Both the position numbers and the translations under genes were made by a program. Shown piece by piece: positions 41,907 to 51,415 of a DNA stretch of 64,000 nucleotides. The stretch's first letter is position 1. Every line of letters begins with the position of its first letter. Location of the stretch: NCBI GenBank assembly GCA_038527215.1, contig JBCBGC010000005.1:60372-124371 (forward strand), in the 5' to 3' direction. Origin of the DNA: JAWPMV01 sp038527215 (lineage in GTDB: Bacteria > Bacteroidota > Bacteroidia > J057). The notes under the pieces are model-generated. The model did not search any database. It had not been told where the DNA came from and was given only the letters and a program-made list of their open reading frames with translations.

Positions 41907-44156
41907 ATGAAATATCTCTTTGTCCTGGCCGGGCTTTGGCTCGCCGGGTTTGGTATGGCGTTTTGCCAGGCTCCTTCCTATCTGTATTCAGGCAAGGTAT
42001 GGGGTCAAACGGAAGAAAAAGGGGAGCAAGCCCTGGTTCAGGCCAGCGTTCGGGCGCTGGGCACCACCGGAGGGACGTTCTCAGATGCACAAGGAGCCTT
42101 CATGCTCAGACTGCCTACCGCCTCTGCCCAACTGGTGATTTCCTATGTGGGATATCGTACAGATACCTTAGCAGCCACTGCCGGAGAACCGCTGAAAGTA
42201 GTGCTTCAGGCGGCCACCTTGGAAGCCGTAACCATCTCCAGAAGGAATAAAAGCACGCGTATTGCAGGAATGAAAACCCAAAAAGTGCTACTGATCGATG
42301 AAAGCGAACTGATGAAAGCGGCCTGCTGCAATCTCAGTGAGAGCTTCGAGACCAGCCCCAGCGTAGACGTGAGTTTTACCGATGCCATCACGGGCACCCG
42401 CCAAATCCAAATGCTGGGCCTGGCTGGGCCCTATACCCAGATCAATCGGGAAAACATGCCCGGCGTGCGTGGGCTCAATGCCATGTATGGCATGACCTTC
42501 ATTCCGGGCCATTGGGTGCAGAGTATCCAATTGGGAAAAGGAACCGGTTCGGTCATCAATGGCTATGAAGCCATTGCCGGGCAGCTCAACATTGAATTGC
42601 GGAAGCCCGAAACAGCCCCGCGGGTCCATCTCAATGGCTACGCAAACCTGATGGGTCGCTATGAAGGCAATGCCAACTTTGCCCACCGCTTTGACAGCAC
42701 AGGCAAGGGCTGGTCTACGGCTTTGCTCTTGCATGGCAGTGGTCTGCGTCAAAAAAATGACCGCAACCAAGATGGCTTCCTCGACCGCCCTTTGTTCCAA
42801 CGCCTGATCGGGCTCCATCGCTGGAAGTATATAGGAAAAAAGGCCTGGCGCTTCCAGGCTGGCGTCAAAGGCACCTACGCAAGCCAGCAAGGTGGCCAGC
42901 TAGCTTTTGACCCGGATTTGCATCAACCCGGAGAGGATTTCTGGGGCATGACCGGTCTCAACCAGCGCCTGGAAGGCTTCGCGAAATTGGGCAGGATATT
43001 CCCGCATAAGCCCTGGCAAAGTTTCGGCTTTCAATTGTCGGGAAGTCATCATGAACAGGCGACCCGCCTGGGCGGTCGCCGCTATCTGGCACAGCATCAA
43101 TCTCTGTACGCCAATTTCCTCTATCAAAGCATTTTCCACAATACAAACCATACCTATCGAACCGGGCTCAGTGTATTGTATGATGACATGGAGGAGCAAC
43201 TTGACTACCGGGCCTTCGCACGACAGGAGCTCGTGCCCGGGGCTTTTTTCGAATACACCTATACATATCTGACGAAATTCAGCTTGTTAGCGGGCCTCCG
43301 CCTGGATCATCACAATCTCTTTGGGGCTTTTCTCACCCCGCGCCTCCATGTGCGCTATGCCCCTTCCGAACAGACTACCTTCCGGCTAAATCTGGGCCGA
43401 GGGCAACGCACCGCCAATATCCTGGCGGAAAACCAGGGTATGCTGGCCAGTGCGCGGGAACTGATCATCGTCGCTCAGGATAGCACCCTGCCCTATGGCT
43501 TACAAGCAGAAGTGGCCTGGAACGCGGGGGCTAGTTTTACCCAAAACTTTGAGCTGGATTATCGTGAAGGGACTTTCACCGTGGATTTCCACCGGACGGA
43601 ATTCCTCAACCAGATCGTGGTGGATCGGGACCGCAATCCTCAACAACTGGTTTTCTACAACCTGGAGGGGCGTTCCTATTCTAATAGCCTGCATACCCAA
43701 TTGGACTATGAGCTGGTCAAATTTCTGGATGTGCGCCTGGCCTATCGTTGGCTGGACGTTCGGACTACCTATGATGGGGTCCTGCGTAGCAAACCGCTGG
43801 TGGCTCAGCACAGGGCTTTTGTCAACCTTGCCTATACGACGCGGGATGACTGGGCTTTTGACCTGACCGTCAATCGCATCGGCAGCCAGCGCCTGCCCGA
43901 TACTGATACCAATCCCGAAGCCTTCCAGCTCATGACGGCTTCTCCTGCCTTCTGGATGCTCAACGCTCAGGTTACCAAACCCCTCGGCAAAAGCTGGGAA
44001 GTCTATCTGGGCGGGGAAAACCTGCTCGATCAGCGGCAGGAGAACCCCATTTTATCTGCCGAACAGCCTTTCGGAGTCTACTTTGATCCTTCCATGGTTT
44101 GGGGGCCGATTTTTGGGAGAAATGTCTACCTGGGCTTTCGGTATAAGGTGGAATAG
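41907..44156 (+). CDS. TonB-dependent outer-membrane receptor, probably for copper or another metal
   Basis: 749 residues from ATG 41907 (signal peptide ends FCQA). N-terminal carboxypeptidase-D-regulatory-like domain (about 25-105: VRALGTTGGTFSDAQGAFML, LVISYVGYRTDTL), then a plug with the unusual AACCNLSESFETSPSVD segment and GTRQIQMLGLAGPYTQINRE, followed by a 22-strand-type barrel (NGYEAIAGQLNIELRKP onward) ending with an aromatic strand NVYLGFRYKVE. The CC in the plug and linkage to HMA and Cys-rich proteins suggest metal import. Begins 17 bases after the HMA gene. Confidence 0.88.
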   Translation: MKYLFVLAGLWLAGFGMAFCQAPSYLYSGKVWGQTEEKGEQALVQASVRALGTTGGTFSDAQGAFMLRLPTASAQLVISYVGYRTDTLAATAGEPLKVVLQAATLEAVTISRRNKSTRIAGMKTQKVLLIDESELMKAACCNLSESFETSPSVDVSFTDAITGTRQIQMLGLAGPYTQINRENMPGVRGLNAMYGMTFIPGHWVQSIQLGKGTGSVINGYEAIAGQLNIELRKPETAPRVHLNGYANLMGRYEGNANFAHRFDSTGKGWSTALLLHGSGLRQKNDRNQDGFLDRPLFQRLIGLHRWKYIGKKAWRFQAGVKGTYASQQGGQLAFDPDLHQPGEDFWGMTGLNQRLEGFAKLGRIFPHKPWQSFGFQLSGSHHEQATRLGGRRYLAQHQSLYANFLYQSIFHNTNHTYRTGLSVLYDDMEEQLDYRAFARQELVPGAFFEYTYTYLTKFSLLAGLRLDHHNLFGAFLTPRLHVRYAPSEQTTFRLNLGRGQRTANILAENQGMLASARELIIVAQDSTLPYGLQAEVAWNAGASFTQNFELDYREGTFTVDFHRTEFLNQIVVDRDRNPQQLVFYNLEGRSYSNSLHTQLDYELVKFLDVRLAYRWLDVRTTYDGVLRSKPLVAQHRAFVNLAYTTRDDWAFDLTVNRIGSQRLPDTDTNPEAFQLMTASPAFWMLNAQVTKPLGKSWEVYLGGENLLDQRQENPILSAEQPFGVYFDPSMVWGPIFGRNVYLGFRYKVE

Positions 44157-44168
44157 CTTCTGGTGAAA

Positions 44169-44335
44169 AGGATAGCCACGAATTTCCGAATGCAAGACGA
44201 ATTGCCTCTGATTCGTCCCTAATTCGCGCATTCGTGGCCCTTTTTTAAGAATAGCCCCTGATTCGTCCCTCATTCGCGCATTCGTGGCCCTTTTTTAGGA
44301 TAGCCACGAATTACCGAATGAAAGACGAATTACCT
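44169..44335 (-). repeat. Inverted cluster of the 79-bp-type palindromic repeat
   Basis: Partial copies of the repeat at 40720-40942 in opposite orientation: ATTCGTCCCTAATTCGCGCA and ATTCGTGGCCCTTTTTT occur twice, with GATAGCCACGAATT at both ends. The hairpins followed by six T could also work as + strand terminators for the TonB receptor gene that ends 13 bases upstream. Together with the first cluster they frame the three metal genes. Confidence 0.85.
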
Positions 44336-44460
44336 CTCTAGCTCCCATTCCCACCATTTGAACAATTTTCCCCCTGAAATAGATTTTTGCCCGGCGGCTT
44401 TTCCCTAACATTAAGGAGATCATTACACCTCCTAATTTCGATAAACTAATCTACTGTACT

Positions 44461-46443
44461 ATGCGAACTTTCCTCGCTTTCATATCCAGCAAACCTGGCC
44501 TCCTGCTGCTGTCTCTCGGGCTGGGTATCTGGCCGGGCGTATGGGGACAATCTCCACTCTACGTGGCCCACTGGGACACGGCCTTTGATCCCACGCTTTC
44601 TTCGGGTTCTGCTGGAGCCGTAACCACGGTTACCTGGGATAGCGCTTGTAGCCAGGTCATGCTTTCTGTAACCGATCCCGTCAATGCCCCACTCCCACCC
44701 TTCAACGCCTATATCATCAATCCCCTGGATAGCATGGGCAATGACATCACCGACCTCTCCGGTAATATGCAAATCCACGCTCGGGTCCGCAGCCTGGATA
44801 CGGTTCGCATGGCCGTGCTGCTCCGATCTGGCGGAGGTAGCAGCAGTGAACGCTCAGACCGGGTAGAATTTACCGTTCCGGGAGATACCAGTACCTGGCA
44901 CGATTTTACGTTTGCCTTTGATGCATCCAATCTGGCCGGCTTTGATTCCACCGACTTAAGAGATGTCTGGTTTTACCTGGACCGAGGGGTCGATAACTTT
45001 GCCGGAAATGCCTTTTACCTGGATTTCATTTCCATTGGAGCCGCTCCTGATAGCAACAGCTGGTCTACCTGTCCGGATACGGCAACGCCTCCCCCTGCAC
45101 CTAGTCCTGGTTTACTGTACACTACCCACTGGACGTCTTCATCAGATCCCAACCTGGGCGGCACTACCACCGGTCCTATTTCCATTCTAACTGTCGATAC
45201 CGTTTGTAGTGAAATCAGCATCGAGGTAACCGACCCGGTCTTTGATCCCCTACCGGCCTTTAGCCCTTACACCCTCAATCCTCAGACTGCCCAGGGCAAT
45301 GACCTGACCGACCTATCGGCCAATATGCGGGTGTACATGCGCGTACGTAGCCTCGATACGGTAAAATTGGCGGTACTGATGCGTTCGGGTGGGGGTAGCA
45401 GCAGCGAAAGAACCGATCGAATAGAAGTAACGGTACCGGGTGATACCCTCAACTGGTATGAATATACCTTCACCTTCGATGCCAGTAACCTGGGAGGTTT
45501 TGATTCCACCGACCTGCGGGATGTCTGGTTATACCTGGATCGGGGCTTAGAGAACTTTGCCGGGAACCTCTTTTACCTGGATTATATCTCCATCGGGGCC
45601 AAACCCGATGCTTCCGAGAACTCCAACTGTCTGGATTTCCCTTACGTGCTGCAATGGTCCGATACCACCGATGCCCAATTTGGCGGCACAGGAGCGGCGA
45701 CCCTTACCCAAAGCACAGACACTATTTGTAGTCAGTTGGCTGTATCCGTTACTGATGCTGTCAGCGCCCCTTTCGAAGCAGATAAGCCCCTGATCATCAC
45801 CCCAGCCAATAGCAGTGGTAATGCCATCACCAACCTCACAGGTCAACTGAATATCCAAACCCGGGTCCGTTCAAAAGGCGCCATCCAATTAGGCTTTTTG
45901 ATGCGTTCCGGAGATGGTACCGCAGCTTTTCGCACCGACCTACAGGAGGTGAGCATACCCGCCGACCTTTCCAACTGGACGGAAGTGGAATTCACGGTAG
46001 ACAGCTCCAATCTGGGCGGATTTGATGCCGCAGACTTGCGGGATATATGGTTTTATTTGGACAAAGACCTCAATAATTTTGCGGGCAATGAAGTCTATTT
46101 CGATTATATCTCTATTGGAGGTGCCCCTGATTCCAGCGGATATTCAGTCTGTACCGGCACCGTGAGCATAGAGAACGACTTACCTGCCCTCCGCTTAGCA
46201 GCCTTCCCTAATCCCATTAGAGCCGGTGAAACCCTCAAATTGAGCTTCGAAGCCAGTCTCGCCCAAGACTATCAGATCCAGCTTTTTGATGGTATGGGTA
46301 AAGCTGTTTGGCAGCAAGCCCCATTTTACCAGAACGGTCCCCAGGAAGCACAGATTCCTACCGGAGGATTAGCGGCAGGGATTTATGTGGTGAGCCTGCG
46401 GACGGAGGGCCAGCAAGCCTTCGTAAAAGTTTTGATTCAGTAA
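44461..46443 (+). CDS. T9SS-secreted protein with three beta-sandwich repeats
   Basis: 660 residues. Signal peptide 1-29 (ends WGQS). Three repeats of about 175 residues (about 30-205, 215-385, 390-560), each with DPV-x-APLPPF, GNDITDLSGNM, RVRSLDTVRMAVLLRSG, DASNLAGFDSTDLRDVW, FYLDRGVDNFAGN and YLDFISIGAAPDS-like segments, similar to carbohydrate-binding-module jelly rolls. The C-terminal 85 residues are a type-A T9SS sorting domain (AAFPNPIRAGETL, LFDGMGKAVWQ, LAAGIYVVSLRTEG). No enzymatic domain seen; probably a surface carbohydrate-binding or adhesion protein. Single gene ended by the terminator at 46519. Confidence 0.75.
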   Translation: MRTFLAFISSKPGLLLLSLGLGIWPGVWGQSPLYVAHWDTAFDPTLSSGSAGAVTTVTWDSACSQVMLSVTDPVNAPLPPFNAYIINPLDSMGNDITDLSGNMQIHARVRSLDTVRMAVLLRSGGGSSSERSDRVEFTVPGDTSTWHDFTFAFDASNLAGFDSTDLRDVWFYLDRGVDNFAGNAFYLDFISIGAAPDSNSWSTCPDTATPPPAPSPGLLYTTHWTSSSDPNLGGTTTGPISILTVDTVCSEISIEVTDPVFDPLPAFSPYTLNPQTAQGNDLTDLSANMRVYMRVRSLDTVKLAVLMRSGGGSSSERTDRIEVTVPGDTLNWYEYTFTFDASNLGGFDSTDLRDVWLYLDRGLENFAGNLFYLDYISIGAKPDASENSNCLDFPYVLQWSDTTDAQFGGTGAATLTQSTDTICSQLAVSVTDAVSAPFEADKPLIITPANSSGNAITNLTGQLNIQTRVRSKGAIQLGFLMRSGDGTAAFRTDLQEVSIPADLSNWTEVEFTVDSSNLGGFDAADLRDIWFYLDKDLNNFAGNEVYFDYISIGGAPDSSGYSVCTGTVSIENDLPALRLAAFPNPIRAGETLKLSFEASLAQDYQIQLFDGMGKAVWQQAPFYQNGPQEAQIPTGGLAAGIYVVSLRTEGQQAFVKVLIQ

Positions 46444-46518
46444 AAAAAACGGCATAACGCCTTCCTCTTCCCGGGTGATTTCGTAAGCTCGGGAAAATCT
46501 ACAAATACCAAAGCAAGC

Positions 46519-46563
46519 GGAGCGTACCTTGGTCGAAAAGACCGCCGGTACGCTCCTTTTTTT
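46519..46563 (+). terminator. Strong intrinsic terminator
   Basis: Perfect 10-bp stem GGAGCGTACC (46519-46528) / GGTACGCTCC (46547-46556), with an internal GGTC-GAAAA-GACC hairpin in the loop, followed by seven T (46557-46563). It ends the + gene at 46443; the stem could also help stop the convergent TRAP operon, although the - strand lacks a T run. Confidence 0.9.
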
Positions 46564-46577
46564 GTGCAACTTATGCG

Positions 46578-47864
46578 TTAGAACCCAAACACACTCGGCA
46601 ACCACAGGCTGAGGGAAGGAATAAAGGTAACCAGAACAAGGGCCAGCAACATGGCCACAAAGAGCGGCAAAAGCGGCCTAATCACTTTCTGGATAGAGGT
46701 TTTGGCAATGCCCACTCCCACAAATAAAACCGAACCTACCGGTGGCGTGCATAAACCAATGCACAGATTCAGTACCATCACAATCCCAAAGTGCGTGGGG
46801 TCCATGCCCAGTTCCTGTACAACAGGCAGGAAGATGGGGGTAAAGATGAGGACCGCAGGTGTCATGTCCATAAAGATGCCGACAAAGAGTAAAATGAGGT
46901 TAATGATCAGCAAAATCACGATTTCGCTATCGCTGATAGACAGCAGCACCTCGGTAATATTCTGCGGAATATTTTCGTAGGCCATGATCCAGGACATGCT
47001 CATAGAGGTACCGATCAAGAGCATCACGATGGCCGTGGTGCCCACCGAATCCAGGAAGACTTTAGGTAGTTCATCCCACTTCATTTCTTTATACAAAAAG
47101 GTCAGGCCCAGGCAGTATAAGACGGCTACCGCAGAGGCCTCGGTGGCCGTAAAAATCCCCGCCACGATGCCTCCAATCACTACTACCAGCAACAATAAGC
47201 TCGGGAAAGCCTGTACGAAGGTTTTGCCTACTACTTTCAAAGAAGTTCTTTTGCCCACTTTATAGCCTTTGCGCTTGGCCCAGACGGTGGCCACAATCAT
47301 CAGAAATAAGCCGGTCAGAATGCCAGGGATATAGCCTGCAAGAAAGAGGGCGGCAATGGAAACCCCTCCACTGGCCAGAGAGTAAACGATCAGGACATTA
47401 CTCGGAGGGATGACCAGTCCGGTGGTGGAAGCGGTGATATTCACCGCGGCAGAAAACTCCCGGCTGTAGCCTTCTTTCTCCATTTCATCGGTCATGAAAC
47501 TCCCGATAGCCGAAGCTGCCGCCACGGCAGAGCCCGCGATGGCCCCAAAAAGCATGGCTGTCACTACATTGACATGAGCCAGTCCCCCAGGCAAGCTGCC
47601 CACCAGGCTGCGCGCAAAAGCGATCAATCGCTTGGCGATGCCGCCCCGGTTCATGATCTGTCCGGCCAGGATAAAGAAAGGAATAGCCAATAGAGAGAAG
47701 CTATCCAATCCGGTAGCCATCCGCTGGGCAATGGTGGTAAAAGCCGGTAAGGCTGGAATACTGACCAGCATGGTAAAAAGGCTGCTGATGCCGATGCTCC
47801 AGGCGATAGGCACCCCTATCCCCAGCAGTACCACAAAGGTCAGGACCAAAATAAATACTTCCAT
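46578..47864 (-). CDS. dctM: TRAP transporter large permease DctM
   Basis: 428 residues with about 12 hydrophobic helices, the length of DctM/YiaN proteins. Characteristic GSFMTDEMEKEGYSREFSAAVNITASTTGLVIPPSN, GIFMDMTPAVLIFTPIFLPVV and NLCIGLCTPPVGSVLFVGVG pieces. It drives solute import with a sodium gradient together with DctQ and DctP. Last gene of the uronate operon, 10 bases after dctQ; its substrate should be a uronate or unsaturated uronate oligomer judged by the neighbours. Confidence 0.93.
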   Translation of the reverse strand: MEVFILVLTFVVLLGIGVPIAWSIGISSLFTMLVSIPALPAFTTIAQRMATGLDSFSLLAIPFFILAGQIMNRGGIAKRLIAFARSLVGSLPGGLAHVNVVTAMLFGAIAGSAVAAASAIGSFMTDEMEKEGYSREFSAAVNITASTTGLVIPPSNVLIVYSLASGGVSIAALFLAGYIPGILTGLFLMIVATVWAKRKGYKVGKRTSLKVVGKTFVQAFPSLLLLVVVIGGIVAGIFTATEASAVAVLYCLGLTFLYKEMKWDELPKVFLDSVGTTAIVMLLIGTSMSMSWIMAYENIPQNITEVLLSISDSEIVILLIINLILLFVGIFMDMTPAVLIFTPIFLPVVQELGMDPTHFGIVMVLNLCIGLCTPPVGSVLFVGVGIAKTSIQKVIRPLLPLFVAMLLALVLVTFIPSLSLWLPSVFGF

Positions 47865-47874
47865 AACTAAGGGG

Positions 47875-48333
47875 TTAAGCTACCTCTGGACGGCGGGCAG
47901 TGAATTGGTAATAGATGATGAGCAAGCCACTGATAGGCAAACAGACATAGACCACCGTCATCGGCAAGCGCAAAGCCGGGGAAAGCTGGCCCAAAACATG
48001 AGAGATATAAATCAAGCGAATACCCCCAATGACCAGCACCAGCAGCGCAAAGAGCGCCACCAGGGTACGAATGAAGAGATCCAGTTGCTTGCGTCGGGAG
48101 AGGGATAGCTTGGGAGACAGCAGGTCAATGGCCAGGTGCATGCGCTGCCCGGCCGCATAGGCTGCCCCCAAAATCCCGATCCAGATCAGGAGGAAGCGCG
48201 CCAGTTCTTCGGACCAGCTAGCCTGGCTATCCAGGACGTAGCGGGTAAATACGCCCCACAGGACGTCCAGGGTCATGATGGCCATTAGCAGGGCCAGAAA
48301 CATGCCTAAGTAGTAATCGATGTGTTTTTTCAT
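47875..48333 (-). CDS. dctQ: TRAP transporter small permease DctQ
   Basis: 152 residues, four TM helices (about 8-27, 45-65, 85-107, 125-145). WSEELARFLLIWIGILGAAYAAGQRMHLAID matches the DctQ/YiaM consensus in pieces. Its start overlaps the end of the DctP gene by 4 bases, and dctM follows after 10 bases, the classic P-Q-M order. Confidence 0.9.
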   Translation of the reverse strand: MKKHIDYYLGMFLALLMAIMTLDVLWGVFTRYVLDSQASWSEELARFLLIWIGILGAAYAAGQRMHLAIDLLSPKLSLSRRKQLDLFIRTLVALFALLVLVIGGIRLIYISHVLGQLSPALRLPMTVVYVCLPISGLLIIYYQFTARRPEVA

Positions 48334-49382
48334 GGGGAATCCTGTTGAAGCGGTAAGGACGGCACCTGGTCCATGGATTGAATTTGTTGAATGAGCTCAT
48401 AGATCTCCGGCTCGTCCTGGTAGCTCTGCAGGATTTGCTGGGTTTTGGCAAAAAACTGCGATTTGTCAGGCCGGATGATTTCCACCCCGGCTTTTTCTAC
48501 CGCCTCCAGGGCTTCCTTTTCGGATTTTTGCCAAAGCTCCCGCTGGTAAACAGCCGCCTCATCGGCAGCTGCCTGCAACCAGGTCTTTTCCTGCTCATTC
48601 AAGTTGTTCCAAGCCACGGTTCCGATCACCAGGATATCTGGTACGGCGGTATGCTCATTCAGGGAGTAGTATTTGCAGATTTCGTAGTGGCGGGAAGTAT
48701 AAAAACTGGGAGGATTGTTTTCGGCTCCGTCGACAATGCCTTGTTGTAAAGCAGTGTACAATTCTCCCCAAGAGATGGGCGTAGGAGAGCCGCCAAGCGA
48801 ACGCACCATTTCCATGGCAGTTACGCTTTCCATGACCCGGATTTTGAGGCCTTCCAGGTCAGCGGGGCTGTTCACCGGGCGCTCTTTGGTATAAAAGGAG
48901 CGTTGACCGGCATCAAAATAGGTCAGACCTCTCAGCCAGAATTTTTCACTCTGCACTAGGAGGTTTTTGCCGAGTTCAGAATCCTGAAAGCGGTACAGCT
49001 GTTCCCGGTCTTTGAAGATATAAGGCAGGCCCAGTACTTTGATGTTGGGGGCAAAATTTTCCAGGACGGCTCCGGAAACTTTGGTCATGGCCAGGCTGCC
49101 AATTTGCAACAGTTCCAGGCATTGCCTTTCGGTACCCAATTGCTGACTGGGGTAAATCTCTATGGTCAACTCCCCGCCCGACTTTTCGGCCAATACTTCA
49201 GCCATATAAACCATGCCCTGATGCACGGGATGGCTTACATCCAGGCCGTGGGCCAGTTTGAGGGATTTGGGCCCAGGGGAAAGGCCGCAGCTTTGGACCA
49301 GCAGGAGGCTTCCTAACAGCAGCAGGTAGCTCCATCGCTTTCGATCAGCCAGCGGTGGCGTAGTAGATAGTAGATTCCTCAT
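48330..49382 (-). CDS. dctP: TRAP transporter solute-binding lipoprotein DctP
   Basis: 350 residues. A lipoprotein signal (LLLVQSC, Cys about 32), so membrane-anchored rather than free in the periplasm. DctP features: KLAHGLDVSHPVHQGM, GELTIEIYPSQQLGTERQCLELLQ, LEGLKIRVMES with the Arg that binds the substrate carboxylate, and GELYTALQQGIVDGAENNP. Carboxylate binding fits a uronate substrate. It lies 21 bases after uxuA in the same operon. Confidence 0.92.
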   Translation of the reverse strand: MRNLLSTTPPLADRKRWSYLLLLGSLLLVQSCGLSPGPKSLKLAHGLDVSHPVHQGMVYMAEVLAEKSGGELTIEIYPSQQLGTERQCLELLQIGSLAMTKVSGAVLENFAPNIKVLGLPYIFKDREQLYRFQDSELGKNLLVQSEKFWLRGLTYFDAGQRSFYTKERPVNSPADLEGLKIRVMESVTAMEMVRSLGGSPTPISWGELYTALQQGIVDGAENNPPSFYTSRHYEICKYYSLNEHTAVPDILVIGTVAWNNLNEQEKTWLQAAADEAAVYQRELWQKSEKEALEAVEKAGVEIIRPDKSQFFAKTQQILQSYQDEPEIYELIQQIQSMDQVPSLPLQQDSP

Positions 49383-49403
49383 GATATGATTCGCGTTAAG
49401 CTG

Positions 49404-50585
49404 CTATATCCTAAATGTACTCCTCAGTATGCCATACTCCAGGCCTCTCAACTCTGCCAGGCCGCGCAAGCGACCGATAGCAGAGTAGCCAGGATTGGTT
49501 TTTTTGTCCAAATCATCCAACATCTTGTGCCCGTGGTCCGGACGCATCGGAATGGCTTCCGCCCGCTGTTGCTGGACACGTGTCAGGGCCTCCATGACCT
49601 TAAACATGTCCACATCTCCTTCCAGATGATCTGCCTCGTAAAAATTCCCCCAGGCGTCTCGTTTGGTTGCTCGAAGGTGGATAAAATGAATGTGCTCCCC
49701 CAGGTCCCGGATCATCGCAGGCAGGGCATTGTCAGGGCGTACGCCGTAAGAACCGGTGCAGAAGCACAAGCCATTGGCGGGGCTGGGGGCGGCAGCGAGT
49801 AAGGCCCGGGCGTGGGCATGGGTACTGACCACTCTCGGCAGGCCAAAAAGCGGAAACGGCGGGTCATCCGGATGAATGGCCATTTTTGCGCCGACTTCCT
49901 CCGCCACAGGAATGATCTGCTGGAGGAAGTAAAAAAGGTTCGCCTGAAGTTTTTCCCCATCTATGCCTGCGTAGCTATCCAGAATGGCCTGAAAACTTCC
50001 CAATTGTTGGGAGCCTTCGGTGGTCGCTCCGGGGAGGCCTGCGATGATATTGCGCGTAAGCTGTTCCTTATCCTCCTCTGAGAGCTGGTTGACTTTCGCC
50101 TGAGCCCGCTCGATCATCCTGGGCTTATAATCTTTTTCTGCCCCAGGTCTTTGCAGGATATAAAGGTCAAAAGCCGCGAAGGCATCAGCCTCGAATCGCA
50201 AAGCCGTAGAGCCGTCCGGCATGGGATAGGCCAGATCGGTACGCGTCCAGTCCACCACCGGCATGAAATTGTAGGTAATGGTAAAAATGCCACATTGGGC
50301 GAGGTTGCGGATGCTTTGCTGATAAGCAGCGATATAGCCTTCAAAATCGCCGCTTTGGCGCTTGATGTCCTCATGGATAGGAATAGACTCCACCACAGAC
50401 CAACGAAGTCCTGCGGCTTCGATCTCTGCCTTACGCTGCATGATTTCCGGTACTGGCCACACTTCCCCATTCGGGATGTGGTGCAGGGCCGTTACGATGC
50501 CGGTGGCGCCTGCCTGCCGAATATCCGCCAAACTGACCCCGTCATTGGGCCCGTACCAGCGCCAGGTTTGTTCTAGTTTCTTCAT
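49404..50585 (-). CDS. uxuA: Mannonate dehydratase UxuA
   Basis: 393 residues, family length. LEQTWRWYGPNDGVSLADIRQAGATGIVTALHHIPNG is typical of UxuA in pieces; metal ligands lie in KMAIHPDDPP, FCTGSYG, IHFIHLRATKRD and MRPDHGHKM. It dehydrates D-mannonate to 2-keto-3-deoxy-D-gluconate in the glucuronate pathway. Eight bases after the SDR gene whose product should supply mannonate. Confidence 0.95.
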   Translation of the reverse strand: MKKLEQTWRWYGPNDGVSLADIRQAGATGIVTALHHIPNGEVWPVPEIMQRKAEIEAAGLRWSVVESIPIHEDIKRQSGDFEGYIAAYQQSIRNLAQCGIFTITYNFMPVVDWTRTDLAYPMPDGSTALRFEADAFAAFDLYILQRPGAEKDYKPRMIERAQAKVNQLSEEDKEQLTRNIIAGLPGATTEGSQQLGSFQAILDSYAGIDGEKLQANLFYFLQQIIPVAEEVGAKMAIHPDDPPFPLFGLPRVVSTHAHARALLAAAPSPANGLCFCTGSYGVRPDNALPAMIRDLGEHIHFIHLRATKRDAWGNFYEADHLEGDVDMFKVMEALTRVQQQRAEAIPMRPDHGHKMLDDLDKKTNPGYSAIGRLRGLAELRGLEYGILRSTFRI

Positions 50586-50593
50586 AGTTGCTC

Positions 50594-51400
50594 TTATACT
50601 CCGGAAAAGGCGCTAAACCCTCCGTCAACCGGCACGATAATACCGGTAACAAAAGAGGAAGCATCGCTGCACAACCAAACCAGGGTGCTGATCAATTCCT
50701 CAGGTTTTCCAAACCGACCGAAGGGCGTTTGACTGACGATGGTTTCTCCTCTGGCGGTCAGGCTGCCGTCCTCATGGGTCAATAACCTACGATTTTGGTC
50801 CGCAATAAAAAAGCCGGGCGCAATGGCGTTGACCCGCAGGCCTTCGCCATGTTTTTGCGCTAGTTCTACCGCCATCCATTTGGTGAAATTGTCAATGGCG
50901 GCTTTGGAGGCGCTGTAGCCCACCACCCGTGTCAGGGCTTGCTGGGCAGCCATAGAGGAGATGTTAATCACGGTCCCTTTCCCCTGCTCAGCCATTTGCT
51001 CCGCAAAGACCAGGGTAGGCAACACGGTGCCCTTTAGGTTGAGGTCTGTCACCTGAGAAAAAGCGTCCATAGAAAGGTCAAAGACCCGTTGATCGGGCAT
51101 GACCGTGGCGCCCGCCTGGTTGCCTCCGGCCGCATTGATGAGGATGTCCACCCGCCCCCATTTTTCCAGAACCGTTTGTAGGGCAGCCTGTAAGGCATTT
51201 TTGTCCAACACATCCGCCACCAGGCTAAGGGCTTCACCTCCCATACTGGTCAGATCGCTCACCGCCTGGTTTACTTTCTCAGCCGTCCGGCCCAGGATGG
51301 CGACTTTGGCCCCTTGCTGACTCAGGCCCCGAGCCATGGCGGTACCCAGGACCCCTGCCCCTCCGGTGATCACGGCTACTTTATCAGTTAGGTCAAACAT
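50594..51400 (-). CDS. SDR oxidoreductase, probable D-mannonate (fructuronate) oxidoreductase
   Basis: 268 residues, classical SDR: cofactor motif TGGAGVLG, NAAGGNQAG in place of NNAG, catalytic Ser in INISSMAAQQ, YSASK (Tyr/Lys), and APGFFIADQNRRLL. The sequence resembles the SDR-type fructuronate reductases that stand beside uxuA in Bacteroidota and in Bacillus (YjmF-like). It would reduce fructuronate to mannonate with NAD(P)H. Between kduD and uxuA in the operon. Confidence 0.8.
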   Translation of the reverse strand: MFDLTDKVAVITGGAGVLGTAMARGLSQQGAKVAILGRTAEKVNQAVSDLTSMGGEALSLVADVLDKNALQAALQTVLEKWGRVDILINAAGGNQAGATVMPDQRVFDLSMDAFSQVTDLNLKGTVLPTLVFAEQMAEQGKGTVINISSMAAQQALTRVVGYSASKAAIDNFTKWMAVELAQKHGEGLRVNAIAPGFFIADQNRRLLTHEDGSLTARGETIVSQTPFGRFGKPEELISTLVWLCSDASSFVTGIIVPVDGGFSAFSGV

Positions 51401-51415
51401 GGTAATTATTTTCAG

